Shown here one piece after another: positions 36,938 to 48,981 of a stretch of 64,000 nt of DNA (its first letter is position 1; each line of letters opens with the position of its first letter). The stretch is taken from assembly GCA_026027325.1 (NCBI GenBank), contig JAMSLZ010000004.1:434001-498000 (forward strand). Reading direction: 5' to 3'. The stretch comes from Actinomucor elegans. Taxonomy: Eukaryota > Mucoromycota > Mucoromycetes > Mucorales > Mucoraceae. Below the pieces are notes generated by a model. The model was given only the letters and a program-made list of their open reading frames with translations. It ran no database searches and had not been told where the DNA came from. A program made the translations under genes and the position numbers.

Positions 36938-38138
36938 ATGGTATCCAACTTTGACCTTACTAAGGTGATCCGTCCTAATATTTTGGCATTGAAACCCTAT
37001 CGCTGTGCTCGTGATGATTATAGTGATGGTATCTTGCTTGACGCTAATGAAAATGCTTATGGACCTGCCACTACCACAGAGCACAAGGGTGATTTGAACA
37101 GATATCCCGATCCATACCAATCTCAAGTCAAAGAACGTATCTTGAAACTACGTGGATTAAAGTCTACTAGAAACTTGTTTTTGGGTGTTGGTTCGGACGA
37201 AGTCATTGACTTGCTTATTCGTATTGCATGTGTACCTGCTAAAGACAAGATCTTGATTACACCTCCTACATACGGCATGTACTCAGTCTGCGCTCAAATT
37301 AACGATGTTCAAGTAGTGAAATCGTTATTAAATGTCGAGAATGGTGCTTATCAATTAGACTTGGATAATGTAAGTTTCTCCAAAAAAAAAGAACCGCCAG
37401 AAAACTGTGACTGAACATCCCGCGTGCATGTAGGTTTTCGAGTCCATTAAAGCAAACCCCGAGATCAAGATTATCTTTTTATGTTCGCCTGGTAATCCTA
37501 CAGGTACTTGCCTTACTCATAAAAGCATTCGTGCCGTCCTTGAATCGGATTTCCAAGGCCTTGTCGTTGTGGATGAAGCCTATGTTGATTTTGTCGATAA
37601 AGAGGAGGGTTCTGTAGCTACCTGGGTCGACCAATATCCCAACTTGGTCGTGATGCAAACCTTGAGTAAGAGTTTCGGTTTGGCTGGTATTCGTGTTGGT
37701 ATTGCTGTAGGTCATGCTGATGTGATTCAAATCTTGAATAATACTAAAGCACCTTACAATATTGGTACACCTAGCGCGTTAGTCGCTGCTGAAGCGCTTT
37801 CAGATGAAGGTCTTGAGAAAATGTATGATTACCGTAAGCGTTTGATCGCTCAACGTAATGTTTTGATCGACAAGTTGGGCGCTATGGCTGATACAGGTCG
37901 TATTCTTGGTGGAAATGATTCCAACTTTGTATTGGTTGAAATTTTGGATAATGGCAAAGTGTCTAATGATCGCGCTCTCAAAGTATACACTATGATGGCT
38001 GAATCATTGGGCGTTGTTGTACGTTTTAGAGGTACAGAATATGGCTGTGAAGGCTGTTTAAGAATCACAGTTGGTACAGAACAAGAAAATGCTGTTATGC
38101 TTAACAACTTGGAAAAGGCACTAGAAGCCACTCAATAG
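36938..38138 (+). CDS. HIS5: Histidinol-phosphate aminotransferase
   Basis: Two exons (36938-37369, 37434-38138) give 378 residues. Class-I/II PLP aminotransferase features: LDANENAYGP near the start, GSDEVIDLLIRIA, PTYGMYSV, CSPGNPTGT, VVDEAYVDF, the PLP lysine in TLSKSFGLAGIRVG, and RFRGTEYGCEGCLRITVG at the end. It makes L-histidinol phosphate in histidine synthesis. The first intron (37370-37433) follows LDLDN. A Gcn4-type site in the promoter agrees with amino-acid starvation control. Tightly packed behind SUB1, with 126 bp between. Confidence 0.96.
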
Positions 38139-38164
38139 ATAATAAAGATTTAATTTAAAGAATG

Positions 38165-38445
38165 TTTTATTACTCTATCGTATCATCTATAGACGAAAGA
38201 AGAAAAAGAGGCCTCCACCTCCACGCCCGACCATGGAGGAGGCAGAGTCCAACTACCATCATAAAAACCCGGTCGGATGATCGTCCTCCATAAGGGCACC
38301 TAAAAGCAATTGATAAGCATTTGAGTATTTCATTGGAAAATACATTCACTTACAAAGCCAACAAGACTATTTCTTGAGATGAAGCAGGAGGACAAGACCC
38401 ACCCTATGATACATTAGGAGTAATGGGTGGATAAAGAAAAGAAGA
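38165..38445 (-). ncRNA. Candidate spliced non-coding (or micro-ORF) transcript
   Basis: On the minus strand a TATA-like element (around 38467-38474) is followed by GC-rich DNA interrupted by a typical 54-nt intron: TTT|GTAAGTG at 38353 to GCTTTTAG|G at 38300. The flanking exons stand out from the AT-rich surroundings, but the only early ATG gives 15 codons. Exon 2 holds two complementary pairs in interleaved order: CCGACC (38227-38232) with GGTCGG (38271-38276), and ATGGAGGA (38233-38240) with TCCTCCAT (38284-38291). That order would form a pseudoknot or two alternative stems. No known RNA family was recognised; ends are approximate. Confidence 0.3.
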
Positions 38446-40649
38446 CGGAATAGAAAAGAAGCTTGTTTTTTATACTAATTGATTGAAACAGCTTACTTGT
38501 GCGATAACAAACAGAAGTCACATCGGATGGTGTTTCGAGAAAGAAAAGATCAGCAAAATAAACGGCTTTCATCCGATATGCTTGTTAAACACCTGCTAAA
38601 TGAAGCTTTTCCGCGAAAGACGCGTTTCAAGTATTCTTTTCTTTTACTAGACACATCATTATAATTAATTCTAACTGAGTGAATCTCGAACTTACAAAGC
38701 TTATTTCCTAGCTCCCTATACCTGTATCACTGAACTTGTGAAATACCATTCTTTGATTGTTTACTTGTACTGTAAAATATTAAAGATCTTCCTTCTACGA
38801 ACCAATTGAAACTGATTCATATGCGTCAACGGGTATCATCCTACTGGCTAATAATGACTAGTGTTAGTTCACTGTTTACTGGATCTACGTAATATTTATG
38901 AATTACCCCATAGTATTGAGATTGTTGACTTGATCAAGGTCAAACGCCAACTAAGGAACCAATCAATTAATTTGGCACTCTAAAAAGAGACAGTACAGAT
39001 GCCCAATTCAACAAAATTACATTAATCATGAAAAGACAAGCATAAAGTTTATTAGTCAGATACATGAATCAGCAGCATGTATTTATGCAAAAGAGCCGCT
39101 CTATTATTCAAGCACTAAATACTGTGGAAGGCCGATCGAACCAGCCCAAGTTTTTTATGCAGTTCAGTCACCATGTGCAAACGATCATACTTGGATGAGT
39201 TTCTTGGCTCCTCCATTTTAATAATATGCCAAATATTATTAGGATATTTCGGGTTTCTAGTAAATTATTTGTTTACAGACACCATCATGTACGCATCTTT
39301 ATCTACTTGATTTATGCGATTGTGAGCTGCTTTTACTTGATAAGCGCTGGTATATATTGTAATACAGATTTTAAGCATAAAAAACAAGGACAATGGTTAT
39401 CATCAATGATGAAAAACGTCATTATGGAATCAAAAAGCGTGCCATATTGTCACGTCTATAGCTGGAAATGTCTTCATCACCTAGAAATATATCAAGTAGT
39501 GCGTGTTTATTGAAATTAATGATCAACTAGAACTCACTAGCTCCTAATTATGTGCTTGGCAAATGGCCATGATTGATAACAAAGCAAACCATGTCAAATA
39601 TTCAAAGAGCATCAAGACTGTCCAATTACTAACATCACTTCAACTGTTGATATTCAGGATTATCACATCCTTGATATACTCGAGAAGCAAAAAATAAAGA
39701 AATAATCACCTGGAGAAGCTGCTGTGAACTTGTTAGACCAGTCGATTTTACCCTCTCTACTAAAAGGTTTCTAGAAGTGAATCTATGATCATTTGTTACT
39801 TCATTCACCCTCCAATCATTTTGGCTGCTAAAAATTAAACCAAGTTCCCCATAATCGAGGAAATCTTTGACTTCAATTATACTGATGGCAATAATAGACG
39901 GTACAGTGCCACCTGTTCACACTTTAGGAGTTTTGTGCCTCAAAAAAACATTTAATAGTGAATGAGTGGGAAGCTCACCAAGCACAATATTAAAAACGAT
40001 CTTTCCACAGATCAGGATTAAGAACTACTGCTTGTTCAAATTTTCACTTTAGCAGCTTTCAGGAGTTTGTGCTTTCCAGATAGTATGAGGAAACAGAGAT
40101 GTGGATATTGATATCGAAACTTTTATTGATGATAGGCCTATTAAACTAGTTTTTTTTTAATGATCTAGATCGAAATGTGTATGAGTATGTAAAATAGTGC
40201 GAAGAAACAGAAAAAAGACCCTTATAATATAGTTGCTATCAGTCTTTATTATGCAAACCTTCAGTGAAAAAAAAAAATATATTTAAGATATATGTAATTA
40301 TATATGAGCTTTGTTAATAAAATTTTAGGCTATAGTCAATAACAAAGTTTCATCAATTCATCATCTCGGTAAACTGTTGAATTATCACATGCCAATAAAA
40401 CAAGTTGCATTAACTACTTCAACCAATCAAAGCCGTTGTATGTAAATCTCCCCTGACAGATGTATGATTTAAAGATCTGCCGTTCCGTTATGCATGTTTG
40501 AATAAGAGATCAATCAAGTTTTTCCCTTAGGTTTACTGTTATTTTTTCAGTATCTAACCTTATCTCAGAATGAATGCATGGAAATGTGTTTCTGTCGAAA
40601 TCTTTAATCTAGTGTTTGACATGATACTCACGGATCATACTATTAGTAT
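38446..40649. other. Intergenic, no gene seen
   Basis: AT-rich DNA with scattered open frames under 100 codons and no motif; it may hold further decayed repeat sequence. Confidence 0.5.
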
Positions 40650-42215
40650 AGGTACCAATAATGATCTTCAGTAGTGCCAACTTTCTTGAAAAATTGGAGT
40701 AAACTCGCTCAAAGACACCTGCACAGACTAGCTACTACTAGGATACATGAATGGTTTATGAAATTGTTAACAGCATTGTGTTCTTTCGGGTCTGAATCCG
40801 CACGATTCTCGAAGATTATCTCCATAGAATTCAACAATGTATCGCTTGAAGGGCTACTTTGACCGATTCTGATGAGATTCCCAGAAATTGAAAACCACAC
40901 TACACATATAATGATTTACGACGACTTGTTCAAAGAAATACGACAAGTTTGTGCCAATAGAAGTTATAAGTGTCTTTAGCGTATGGTATTTTCTGAAGCT
41001 CAACAAGAGTACATCAACAGTATGTACTATCTTCGCAAAAGCTTCTGTCATCTATCTTTAGATGAAGACTATATGATACAATCCAACAACATGATTCATT
41101 TGCCATTGTAAATAATGAATCTTCGTACTTTAAATACCATGATGAACAATAGAAACTTTTTACCGTCTTGATGAATATACCAAAGTCTGTAATATTATCG
41201 AGGAATTGGAACTGATTTGAATTCAACGGTGTGCCAAATCAAAGATATATCTCCAGGCATGTGCTCCATAACTGCATACCTAACTATTAAATACCGTCAT
41301 CTTTTGTATATTCGCTTAGCAAAAACGATGCTGCAATATATCTTTCGCTCATTTCTAAACTCGAAATTTTGCCATTATATCAACCTACTGTATTGCAACG
41401 TCCTAATAACACAGTTCCAAATAGCCTATGTGTACAATGTTTTGCTCTCTTACAAAATATCAAAAGAAAGGTATCGATTGAACATATGTACATCGCCAAT
41501 ATACCTGATATGGTAACTGACTATCTTAATATCACAAAATCGAACATACATCTAAATATCACTCTTGAAGGCTCTTGTAGCATAAATTCTTGTGCGTACA
41601 TTATAAATGATGGGAAGCAAACAGGAAATTGAGATATGTCAGTAGAAGTACAATTTCGTCTGATTGACGACAAAAGTGAGCTCCCGTTTTTAACACAATT
41701 GCACAAAGCAGGAGACTTTTTAAAGTCCTTGATCTTTGGCACTTAAATCTCTTACAATAATGAATTCATCTTTAATGACACATTCTGGAATATCATATTT
41801 CAGCAATGCCACTCATTGTAAAACCTTTATTTGTCAAACATGCCCATAATGAACAGTGGATCGCAGCTACAAAAAAAAAACATGTTGATTAGAAATGCAA
41901 CGACAAGTAATTGTGGTATTCCACGTGTTTCCTGAGCTCTCCATTCGACTGCCATCACTATCCAATTTCAGCCTAATAAATTGTAATCGCGTTAAAGACG
42001 GTGAAATATATTATAAAGACTATCATAACATCGTTACAGAGATGTCGAATACATTTCTGGGCAATTTGGTTTGGGCTGGGTACCGTGATTGGAATAATGT
42101 AAAGCCTAGTTTTGGTGGCATTTGTCTCAGAATTGATACATTTGCAAAAGCATACTACTATCCCTGTAACAAAGATAGTACTGCCATTGAGCCTCTTGAT
42201 GGTCCTTTTTAAAAG
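40650..42215 (+). pseudogene. Decayed protein-coding gene, possibly F-box/leucine-rich type
   Basis: Consecutive protein-like segments occur in shifting frames with internal stops: FLKNWSKLAQRHLHRLATTR (40681) runs through a TGA at 40860 and a TAG near 40977 in the same frame to QEYINSMYYLRKSFCHLSLD. Later segments are IEHMYIANIPDMV (about 41490), DDKSELPFLTQLHKAGDFLK (about 41668) and LSNFSLINCNRVKDGEIYYK (about 41958). The alternation of helices with short L/I-rich strands is like F-box/LRR proteins, which are numerous in Mucorales, but I see no intact F-box. The identity is tentative; the decay is clear. Confidence 0.35.
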
Positions 42216-43444
42216 GCCTTGGGCGTCATAAGCATATTATTCTCACATATCCAATATCAACACATCAAAAAACTTGATATTATTCTTGAAGATTTTAGAT
42301 TGGTGATTTCATTTAAAAACTTCCAATTGTCCAAATCGCTTTCAATAATAAAACATCAAGCTATGATTTAAGTTAGTTTGCTTGTAGCAATATTGTTACT
42401 TCGTTCTTGTTGATTTTTTATAGACATGATCAAATAAATTTCTATGATTGACATTTATTGGTTTAACAATTAACCCAAGTCGAACTGCGTTAATAATTTC
42501 TTGTTAATTAAGATCCTTCTTCTTATGCTTAAACCATTTCACATCACAAGGTTCTCCATCTATAGTACTTTCAATAAATATATCTAATTCTCAATCACCC
42601 TGTTAAACTTGCGTAAGGCCTTGATAGGAGTGACACCTTTACATGAACTAGAAATACTAGTTAGTTGTAATAGTTGACTGAAATGAGAAATGCGATCATA
42701 ATTTCAGTATATTAAATCTATGAATGATATTAAGAAAGCATGTCCCAAAAACTTTATTTGCAACCTTTATAAAAACAGTTGATGTTTTGAAAATTTGGGC
42801 TCAAGTTAATAGTCTTAGCAATTTTCCCATTTTTAACATTTCTATATTTATTGATGGTGCATGCCCAATATCACATCTGAAGATTAATACATATTCAAGA
42901 AGTATTGCATTTACTAGAGCCATTATTTGACCAAAACATAATGGATACATTCTATTTTTATAAATGTGCTGTAAATTAGACCTATTTCATAATATGATAT
43001 AAATCAATCGATTTCTCTAGCGTGCAGCAGGTGATACGTGTGGGGGTTGGTTTCACGGATTCTTGCAGAAAACAATCATATCAGACATGCTCATACCTTG
43101 TCTCACGTTCACTCGCACAACCTTTCTCTATTGGGAAAATGCATTTCATCAAACGTTTTTATTGCCGTTTGAGATGGTTTAACGATTATATACAAGAAAG
43201 GACTTGATTTGGCAAACGGGATTGACCTCTACCAGTCTTAAAAAAGATATTGAACCTTATATTACATTTAGCTTAAAAGGGATAAAGCGCTTACGTGTAT
43301 GCTTTTGCCTCCAGAAATGATAGAGGCTAAAATGAAGTAATAAAAATCAAGCGAGCATATGATGATTTTCTTTCGTTAAATTCATATTACTGACGTGAAC
43401 TTGCTTATCAATACGTGTAACGCATAAATTACTAGACAAACGGA
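42216..43444. other. Intergenic, no gene seen
   Basis: Contains a segment at 42910-42970 that resembles 32139-32200 (shared TAGAGCCATTATTTGA core). The rest is AT-rich with no supported gene. Confidence 0.5.
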
Positions 43445-43454
43445 TATATAAAAA
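43445..43454 (+). promoter_or_regulatory. TATA box of the cytochrome P450 gene
   Basis: TATATAAAAA, 68-77 bp upstream of the ATG at 43522, followed by a pyrimidine-rich stretch. Assigned by sequence and position. Confidence 0.5.
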
Positions 43455-43521
43455 GGACATATTTCTCGAATCTAACTATTTCTTTTTTCTCCCTTCCTAC
43501 TTAATTCACAGTGGAATTTCG

Positions 43522-45381
43522 ATGTCTAATACTTTGACTGATAATACCTTTGCTCGAACCCTTGGTGTATCAGCTGCTGTGATTGCTGCACTTGCAGTAA
43601 AATATCCTGATCGCGCCTTGTTTGATATAGAACGGGAAGGCATTCCTTTTAAAAGGGGATGGCCGATTATAGGAGGGTTGCCTGGGTTCTTACTTAACGC
43701 AAACAAGATGCATGACTTCCTGTTGACAGGGTTCACAAATTTAGAATCGCTCACAACGTAAAGACAATGTTAACTCTACAATATATAGGCACTGAACTCT
43801 TTCTATTGTATTAGAACTACTTCTGCTCTGGGTATTCCGCGTTCTGTTGCGACTATTGATCCTAGAAACATAGAGCATATCCTGAAAAGTAAAACTAAGA
43901 TATAAAAAAAAATACACAATTCTTAATTCTTTATAAATAGATAATTTTGAGAACTATGCAAAAGGACCCCAATTAAATACTGCAATGGGTGATTTGTTTG
44001 GTCATGGCATCTTCAATGCTAATGGTGAACAATGGAGGTACCAACGAAAGACAGCTAGTCATATCTTCAATGTCAAGAATTTCCGAGATCACTTTACAGA
44101 GTATGTATGTGCTTGTGCCATTAGGCTGAGCTAACCATCAAGTCCCTTGTTAGAGTGTTTGTCAAAGAGCTCAACATCATGTTTGAAGATATTTTTGATA
44201 AAGCAGCAGATAACCATGAAGCAATTGACTTTCATGATGTGATGTTTAAATTCACTCTGGATTCATTTGTTACGTAAGTGATATGGCTACTTCGCTGTTC
44301 AGATACTAAATTCATCCATAGCCTCGGTTTTGGAGTTCAATTAAATGCATTAAAAAGCAAAGAAAAAGTACCATTTGCTGCTTCGTTTGATGCATGTCAA
44401 CTGAATAGTTTCCAAAGATTTGTTAATCCTATCTGGCGAATGACTGAGCCTATTACCGCACTGCTTTATCCCTCGAGGAAGACAATCACGCAACACCTTC
44501 AAACAGTCGATGAGTTTGCCTATAGCGTCATCGAGAAACGTAGAAACGAAATAGCTAATGGCGAAACACATCATCGTGATTTACTTTCGCGGTTCTTGGA
44601 CGCTTACAATGAACACAATGAGTTACTCAATAATAAAGAACTGAGAGACGTTGTATTGAACTTTATCATTGCTGGAAGAGATACCACAGGTAAGACCATT
44701 AACACTCGTTTTTGACCAAGATAAATGAAATGTATTTTTTAATGATAGGACAATCGCTTTCTTGGAGCTTCTATATGCTCTTGCTACATCCTCGCGTCGA
44801 GAAAAAGTTGCTACAAGAAATCTCGGAAAACATTACAGATGATTTGATGAATGAACCTTCTACATTGTACGAAGTTATCAAAAACATGAATTACGCCCAT
44901 GCTGTGTAAGTATGCATTCATTAATCGGAAATGTTTCTGATATATCATATCATTAAGGTTCTATGAAGTGCTGAGATTATACCCCTCTGTACCCAACAAC
45001 CAAAAGTTTGCATTAAATGATGACACCTGGCCGGACGGTACGCATATCAAGAAAGGTGACTACGTTGTTTGGAGTCCATGGTCTCAAGGTCGATCTGAAA
45101 AGGTGTGGGGCCCAGATGCCAAAGAATTTAAACCTGAACGGTGGATTACACCTGATGGAAGCTTACGCAGAGAGTCTCCAGGAAAATGGCCTGCGTTCCA
45201 TGCTGGCCCACGTGTTTGCTTGGGTCAAAATTTAGCTACTCTGGAATCTTTGGTGGCTATGATCTTTATTGTTAGACGCTACAAGATGCAACTGCTTCCC
45301 GATCAAAACATTACTTATCAAGTATCTTTAACTTTACCAATGAAAGAAGGTATGAAAGTGTTTGTTGAGAGACGATGGTGA
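43522..45381 (+). CDS. Cytochrome P450 monooxygenase (CYP52/CYP4-like fungal type)
   Basis: Seven exons (43522-43757, 43815-43888, 43941-44100, 44154-44273, 44322-44689, 44749-44905, 44958-45381) give 512 residues. A hydrophobic N-terminus (LGVSAAVIAALAV) is a weak membrane anchor. P450 signatures: helix C GEQWRYQRKTASHIF, helix I FIIAGRDTTGQSLSW, ExxR in EVLRLYPSVP, PERF-like FKPERW, and heme loop FHAGPRVCLGQ with the cysteine ligand. The AGRDTT and FHAGPR forms are common in CYP52-like fatty acid or alkane hydroxylases; the substrate cannot be stated. All six introns are 48-59 nt. Confidence 0.95.
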
Positions 45382-45696
45382 AGTGCCTACATAACAGAGC
45401 CTGAGTTTATTGTACAAAACCATTATTATTTACCATTGTATATAATAACCTCGTATGTTGAATAAACGCCATATTATTATAGGATTAACAGTACTTTATT
45501 TTCAGAATGAGCTATCTAATTCGACATGTCCCTCCTCAATTCCAGTACAATGACTTCGTTGCGTGAAAAGCCCTGTATACAACTATTTAATTTGTAATCT
45601 TCGTTAGCCAAAAAGAGAGGTGTTTTTCGCCTACTTAAAGGTCTTAAATATCTCTGGTTAAGCGATATGTGTTCGTATTTGTACTGAACCCTAACA
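45382..45696. other. Intergenic, unclear relics
   Basis: Short frames here (for example MSYLIRHVPPQFQYNDFVA from about 45509) end in stops and may belong to the decayed gene that follows; nothing else is supported. Confidence 0.4.
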
Positions 45697-47011
45697 GTGA
45701 TATTAGGCTGGGAAATAGTATCTTCCATGAGGAAAGATATTGAATCTATCATTAAATTAAACGATGCTTATTTCAAACAAATTAGGTATAAACTTGCTCA
45801 CTGCTTGTATTTCCGTGCTCCAGAATATGAGCTGAAGGATACTTTCTTACATCTCTGTTTATTGATCCTTTATATTTATAAAACATGTGATGATCGGCAT
45901 TACGTAAGAATAATAATTGAAGATTGGAGGATGTTACCACCTTTTCTATCTTCTTTGGCTTCTCTTTTACAAGTACATATGGCCATTTCCAAAATGTGAC
46001 CCTTTTTATCTTGTAACGATATCGAAAAAAGGATACTAGCTTCTGTTGCCGATCTTTCTTTCCACCAAAATCATTATAATATAATCCGTAGATGTTATAA
46101 AAACGTTTTATCGCAGCATTTGTTATCACTTTTGAAAATGCAATTCGAATAATGAAAGAGATTGCTACATAGCTGCACATGGAGTATTCGTCGATATAGC
46201 ACATATTTTAAGAAAGGAATATTGTATACTATACCTGGACAGTGAATATTGTAAAGATCAATCTTTGGCATACAATAAACGATTAAAGAGGTTGGAAATT
46301 GATGAGATATTTTATGACGCACTGAGCGAATATCGACAAGAACTTTCAATTGATGCATATAGACTAATAATGAAACAAGTTGAGCAGTTGTTCATAATCA
46401 CTTATAAAATTGGAGATATACTTATGGATGTATGCATCCAACATGGATGGCGCATTATTAAAGCAGAAGGCCAGGCAGCACTAGAAATAGCGAGAAGAGG
46501 AGGAATTGTAATGACAGAGGGCTCAGATATGATTTTTCACCCAACGATCGAAGCAGTTATAAGGCCCTATAAGGGAAAATATCATCTGTATCAAAGATCA
46601 GAAGCCCTTCACCATCTTGACATCACTAGTGAAGCTTTTGTAGCTTTGAGAATGCTATCAGAGAACAATTATACTCCAGATCAGCATGAAAGAATTAAAA
46701 TGTATGGAAAATACTGCGAATTACGCGAGTATTGTAAAATACCCAAAGACACTGTGTTAATTCATGGCTATGAAGATTGTATACTTTCGCCAACTGAGAT
46801 GACCCAAGTAATGATTCAAAAGTTTTTGAGCTCAATGCACCTCAAGATTGGTGTGAATGTGCCTTTGGATGCATATGAAAGTCCCTTTAGAGTATTCATG
46901 CTTCAGCAGGAGAAACTAATTCTCAAGGTTAACAAAATACAAGCTGTCATCAAGAGCTCTTACTACTATTATTGCTTTGTCCATGATAGCTGCTGTTTAT
47001 CATCACAATAA
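45697..47011 (+). pseudogene. Degenerate XPG/FEN1-like nuclease gene (catalytic acids substituted)
   Basis: A frame open from about 46134 to the TAA at 47011 carries an XPG-I-like core: GWRIIKAEGQAALEIARRGG, IVMTEGSDMIFHPTIEAVI, then HHLDITSEAFVALRMLSENN followed by YTPD, matching the FEN1/EXO1 series of acidic helix, D-x-D strand and helix-two-turn-helix entrance. The usual xEGEAExxxA and DxD acids appear as EGQAA and EGSD. Upstream, AAHGVFVDIAHILRKEYCIL is in frame but without an ATG, and a protein-like stretch in another frame (45697-45999, then to about 46150) is broken by one TGA and a frame change. Either an unrecognised intron or two lesions is needed. It could be a decayed or domesticated, catalytically inactive member. 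Confidence 0.45.
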
Positions 47012-47355
47012 TAGTCAAGAGTAAATATTTTTTTGACGCAATCACAACAGTGTTACCCTTTTCAATAGAAGCATATAACAATGCAAAGTGTTTTGATTTT
47101 GTTCAGTAACAAATTAAAACTGAGAAAAAATAAAAATAACATGTTGACTACATAGAATGTGTCCCATGGCAATTTATTGTGTTATTTACCTGTAAATGTA
47201 TGAATCAGCTAAGGCAAGCTTACATAACTAAGTATTGTATAGTCACAATCCGGTAAATCCGCCAAACGATGTCGCACCTTCACGTGATTGTCCGACATCA
47301 TTACGTAAGCTTTTTAGATAATATATAAATATAAAAGATCTAGTTGTCATCCAGT
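47012..47355. other. Intergenic, upstream of tRNA
   Basis: No gene is seen. TATA-like sequence (tatataaatataaaag, about 47321-47336) precedes the tRNA. Confidence 0.5.
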
Positions 47356-47428
47356 GGGGATGTAGTGTAGTGGCTATCACATTCGCTTTGCATGCGAAAG
47401 GCCCCGGGTTCAATCCCCGGCGTCTCCA
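47356..47428 (+). tRNA. tRNA-Ala (anticodon UGC)
   Basis: 73 nt fold into a standard cloverleaf. Acceptor GGGGATG pairs with CGTCTCC (G-T pairs allowed), discriminator A at 47428. The anticodon arm TTCGC-TTTGCAT-GCGAA has anticodon TGC. The T arm is CCGGGTTCAATCCCCGG, with B-box GGTTCAATCC. No intron. A T-run (ATTTTTG) follows at once, as a polymerase III terminator. Confidence 0.95.
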
Positions 47429-48743
47429 TTTTTGCTTGAATTTTTTTTTAATTATTCAATACCTAAGTACTTTTTTTTTTTTTTTTTTTAAAAAAAAAAG
47501 TGTAATGTTGGGCTAATTTGTAATGAGCACCATGCTATTAAAGGCAACGAACCTAATATAATATGTTTTGTCGTAAATAAACGTGACAAGGTAAATATCA
47601 CATCATTGTCAGATCTACTTGATCAATTAGTTATTAAAAAATAAAAATAAGAGTGATTGAGATATAAGATGAATTCGGTATAGTTTATTAGGGCAATTAT
47701 AGTGAATATTTATGTTTTCAAATATTGTTACAAAATATATTCACATAAAAAAATGGAATTATTTTCAGCGCATCATACGAGAATCAAAGATCTGAATTGT
47801 TATGTAGTTAATATTTTCATGTTAGCTAAATTTTTGTCATGTATCAAAAAGATTAAAGTTAATGAATGAGCGAAAATAAAGGAAAACAATTGTAGATATC
47901 AAAATAAACTAATGAATCAGCCAACAGTGCCATTTCCTTTTTTTTTTTTTCATTTGTTAAGCTTCAGAGGGGAAGCCGAGGGGTCAAGACAGACTAAGTA
48001 TTTCATTTTGCAACAAGTGTAATCAACAATGGGCTATCCAAAATATTCGATGAAATGACCATTTAGTAAAAAAGGTTATTTCATGCGAAGCTCCAGAACA
48101 TTCCATCGTAGCACTGTGGTTGAGCAAATTGCAGTAGTAAGATCATGCAACTGAATAACAGACGTTATCGCTGATGATTCTTGATAGATTTAGTATCAAA
48201 TGTAACGATTTAGTTAATGAAAACAATGCATTATCATACGTTTAAGCAATACCGTTACATTAGAATATAATACAACTTTAATAGATGCAGTGGTTTATTC
48301 TTCACATGGAATATTTGTCAGATGTGACATTTGATCGGTCTAGAGATCTAGTCAATTAGTCCACTCTACCAATTTTCCAAACTGCAATTCCTAAACTCAA
48401 GACACAGAATTCATCTAAAAAAAAAAATCACATATATAAAAGGTGATAAGTGTAAATCAATACTTACATTATTTGATAGCCATTATAAAGAATAAGAAGC
48501 TCTTTCAAAATGGTATAGTTTTGGTAACAAAATAAAAATAGAGGTTGTTCTTTTAAAAAGAAGAGGAAATGATGGCTACGTTACTATAGCTGTTTCGTGC
48601 CTTTTAGAGTACATGTGCTTTTGCAAGTTTGTTCATTAAAAAGCGTAACTTGTCTCATCTAGTATTCCGAGATTGAAAGTTTTATCTCAATTTGTTAATG
48701 GTATAGTTGAAAAGAACCATAAGAATACTAGTGTGATGAGTTG

Positions 48744-48782
<39 letters not shown>

Positions 48783-48981
48783 AATTCTTTTTTTTATTAT
48801 TATTAAACAATTGAAAAGGTTCTAATATTACAAGGCTGTACATATGAAAGAAGTGTATATATGCGAATTAAGTATTTAATACTATTTAAAGTCTATTGTA
48901 GAAAAAGGTACTTTTTTTTGTATAGAAAGGGATCGACTCTAAAGATATGTGTGTGTATGTGTATATATGGAAGTTATGACC
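47429..48981. other. Intergenic with homopolymer tracts and a repeat copy
   Basis: A T-run then A-run (about 47471-47500), a 35-nt T tract (48746-48780) and the repeat copy at 48276-48350. A short stretch at 48133-48157 is nearly identical to 57303-57328. No gene is supported. Confidence 0.5.
48276..48350 (+). repeat. Copy of the dispersed degenerate repeat (forward)
   Basis: CTTTAATAGATGCAGTGGTT followed by CAGATGTGACATTTGATCGG and TAGAGATCTAG. It is the copy most like that at 24396-24470; no open frame spans it. Confidence 0.5.
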
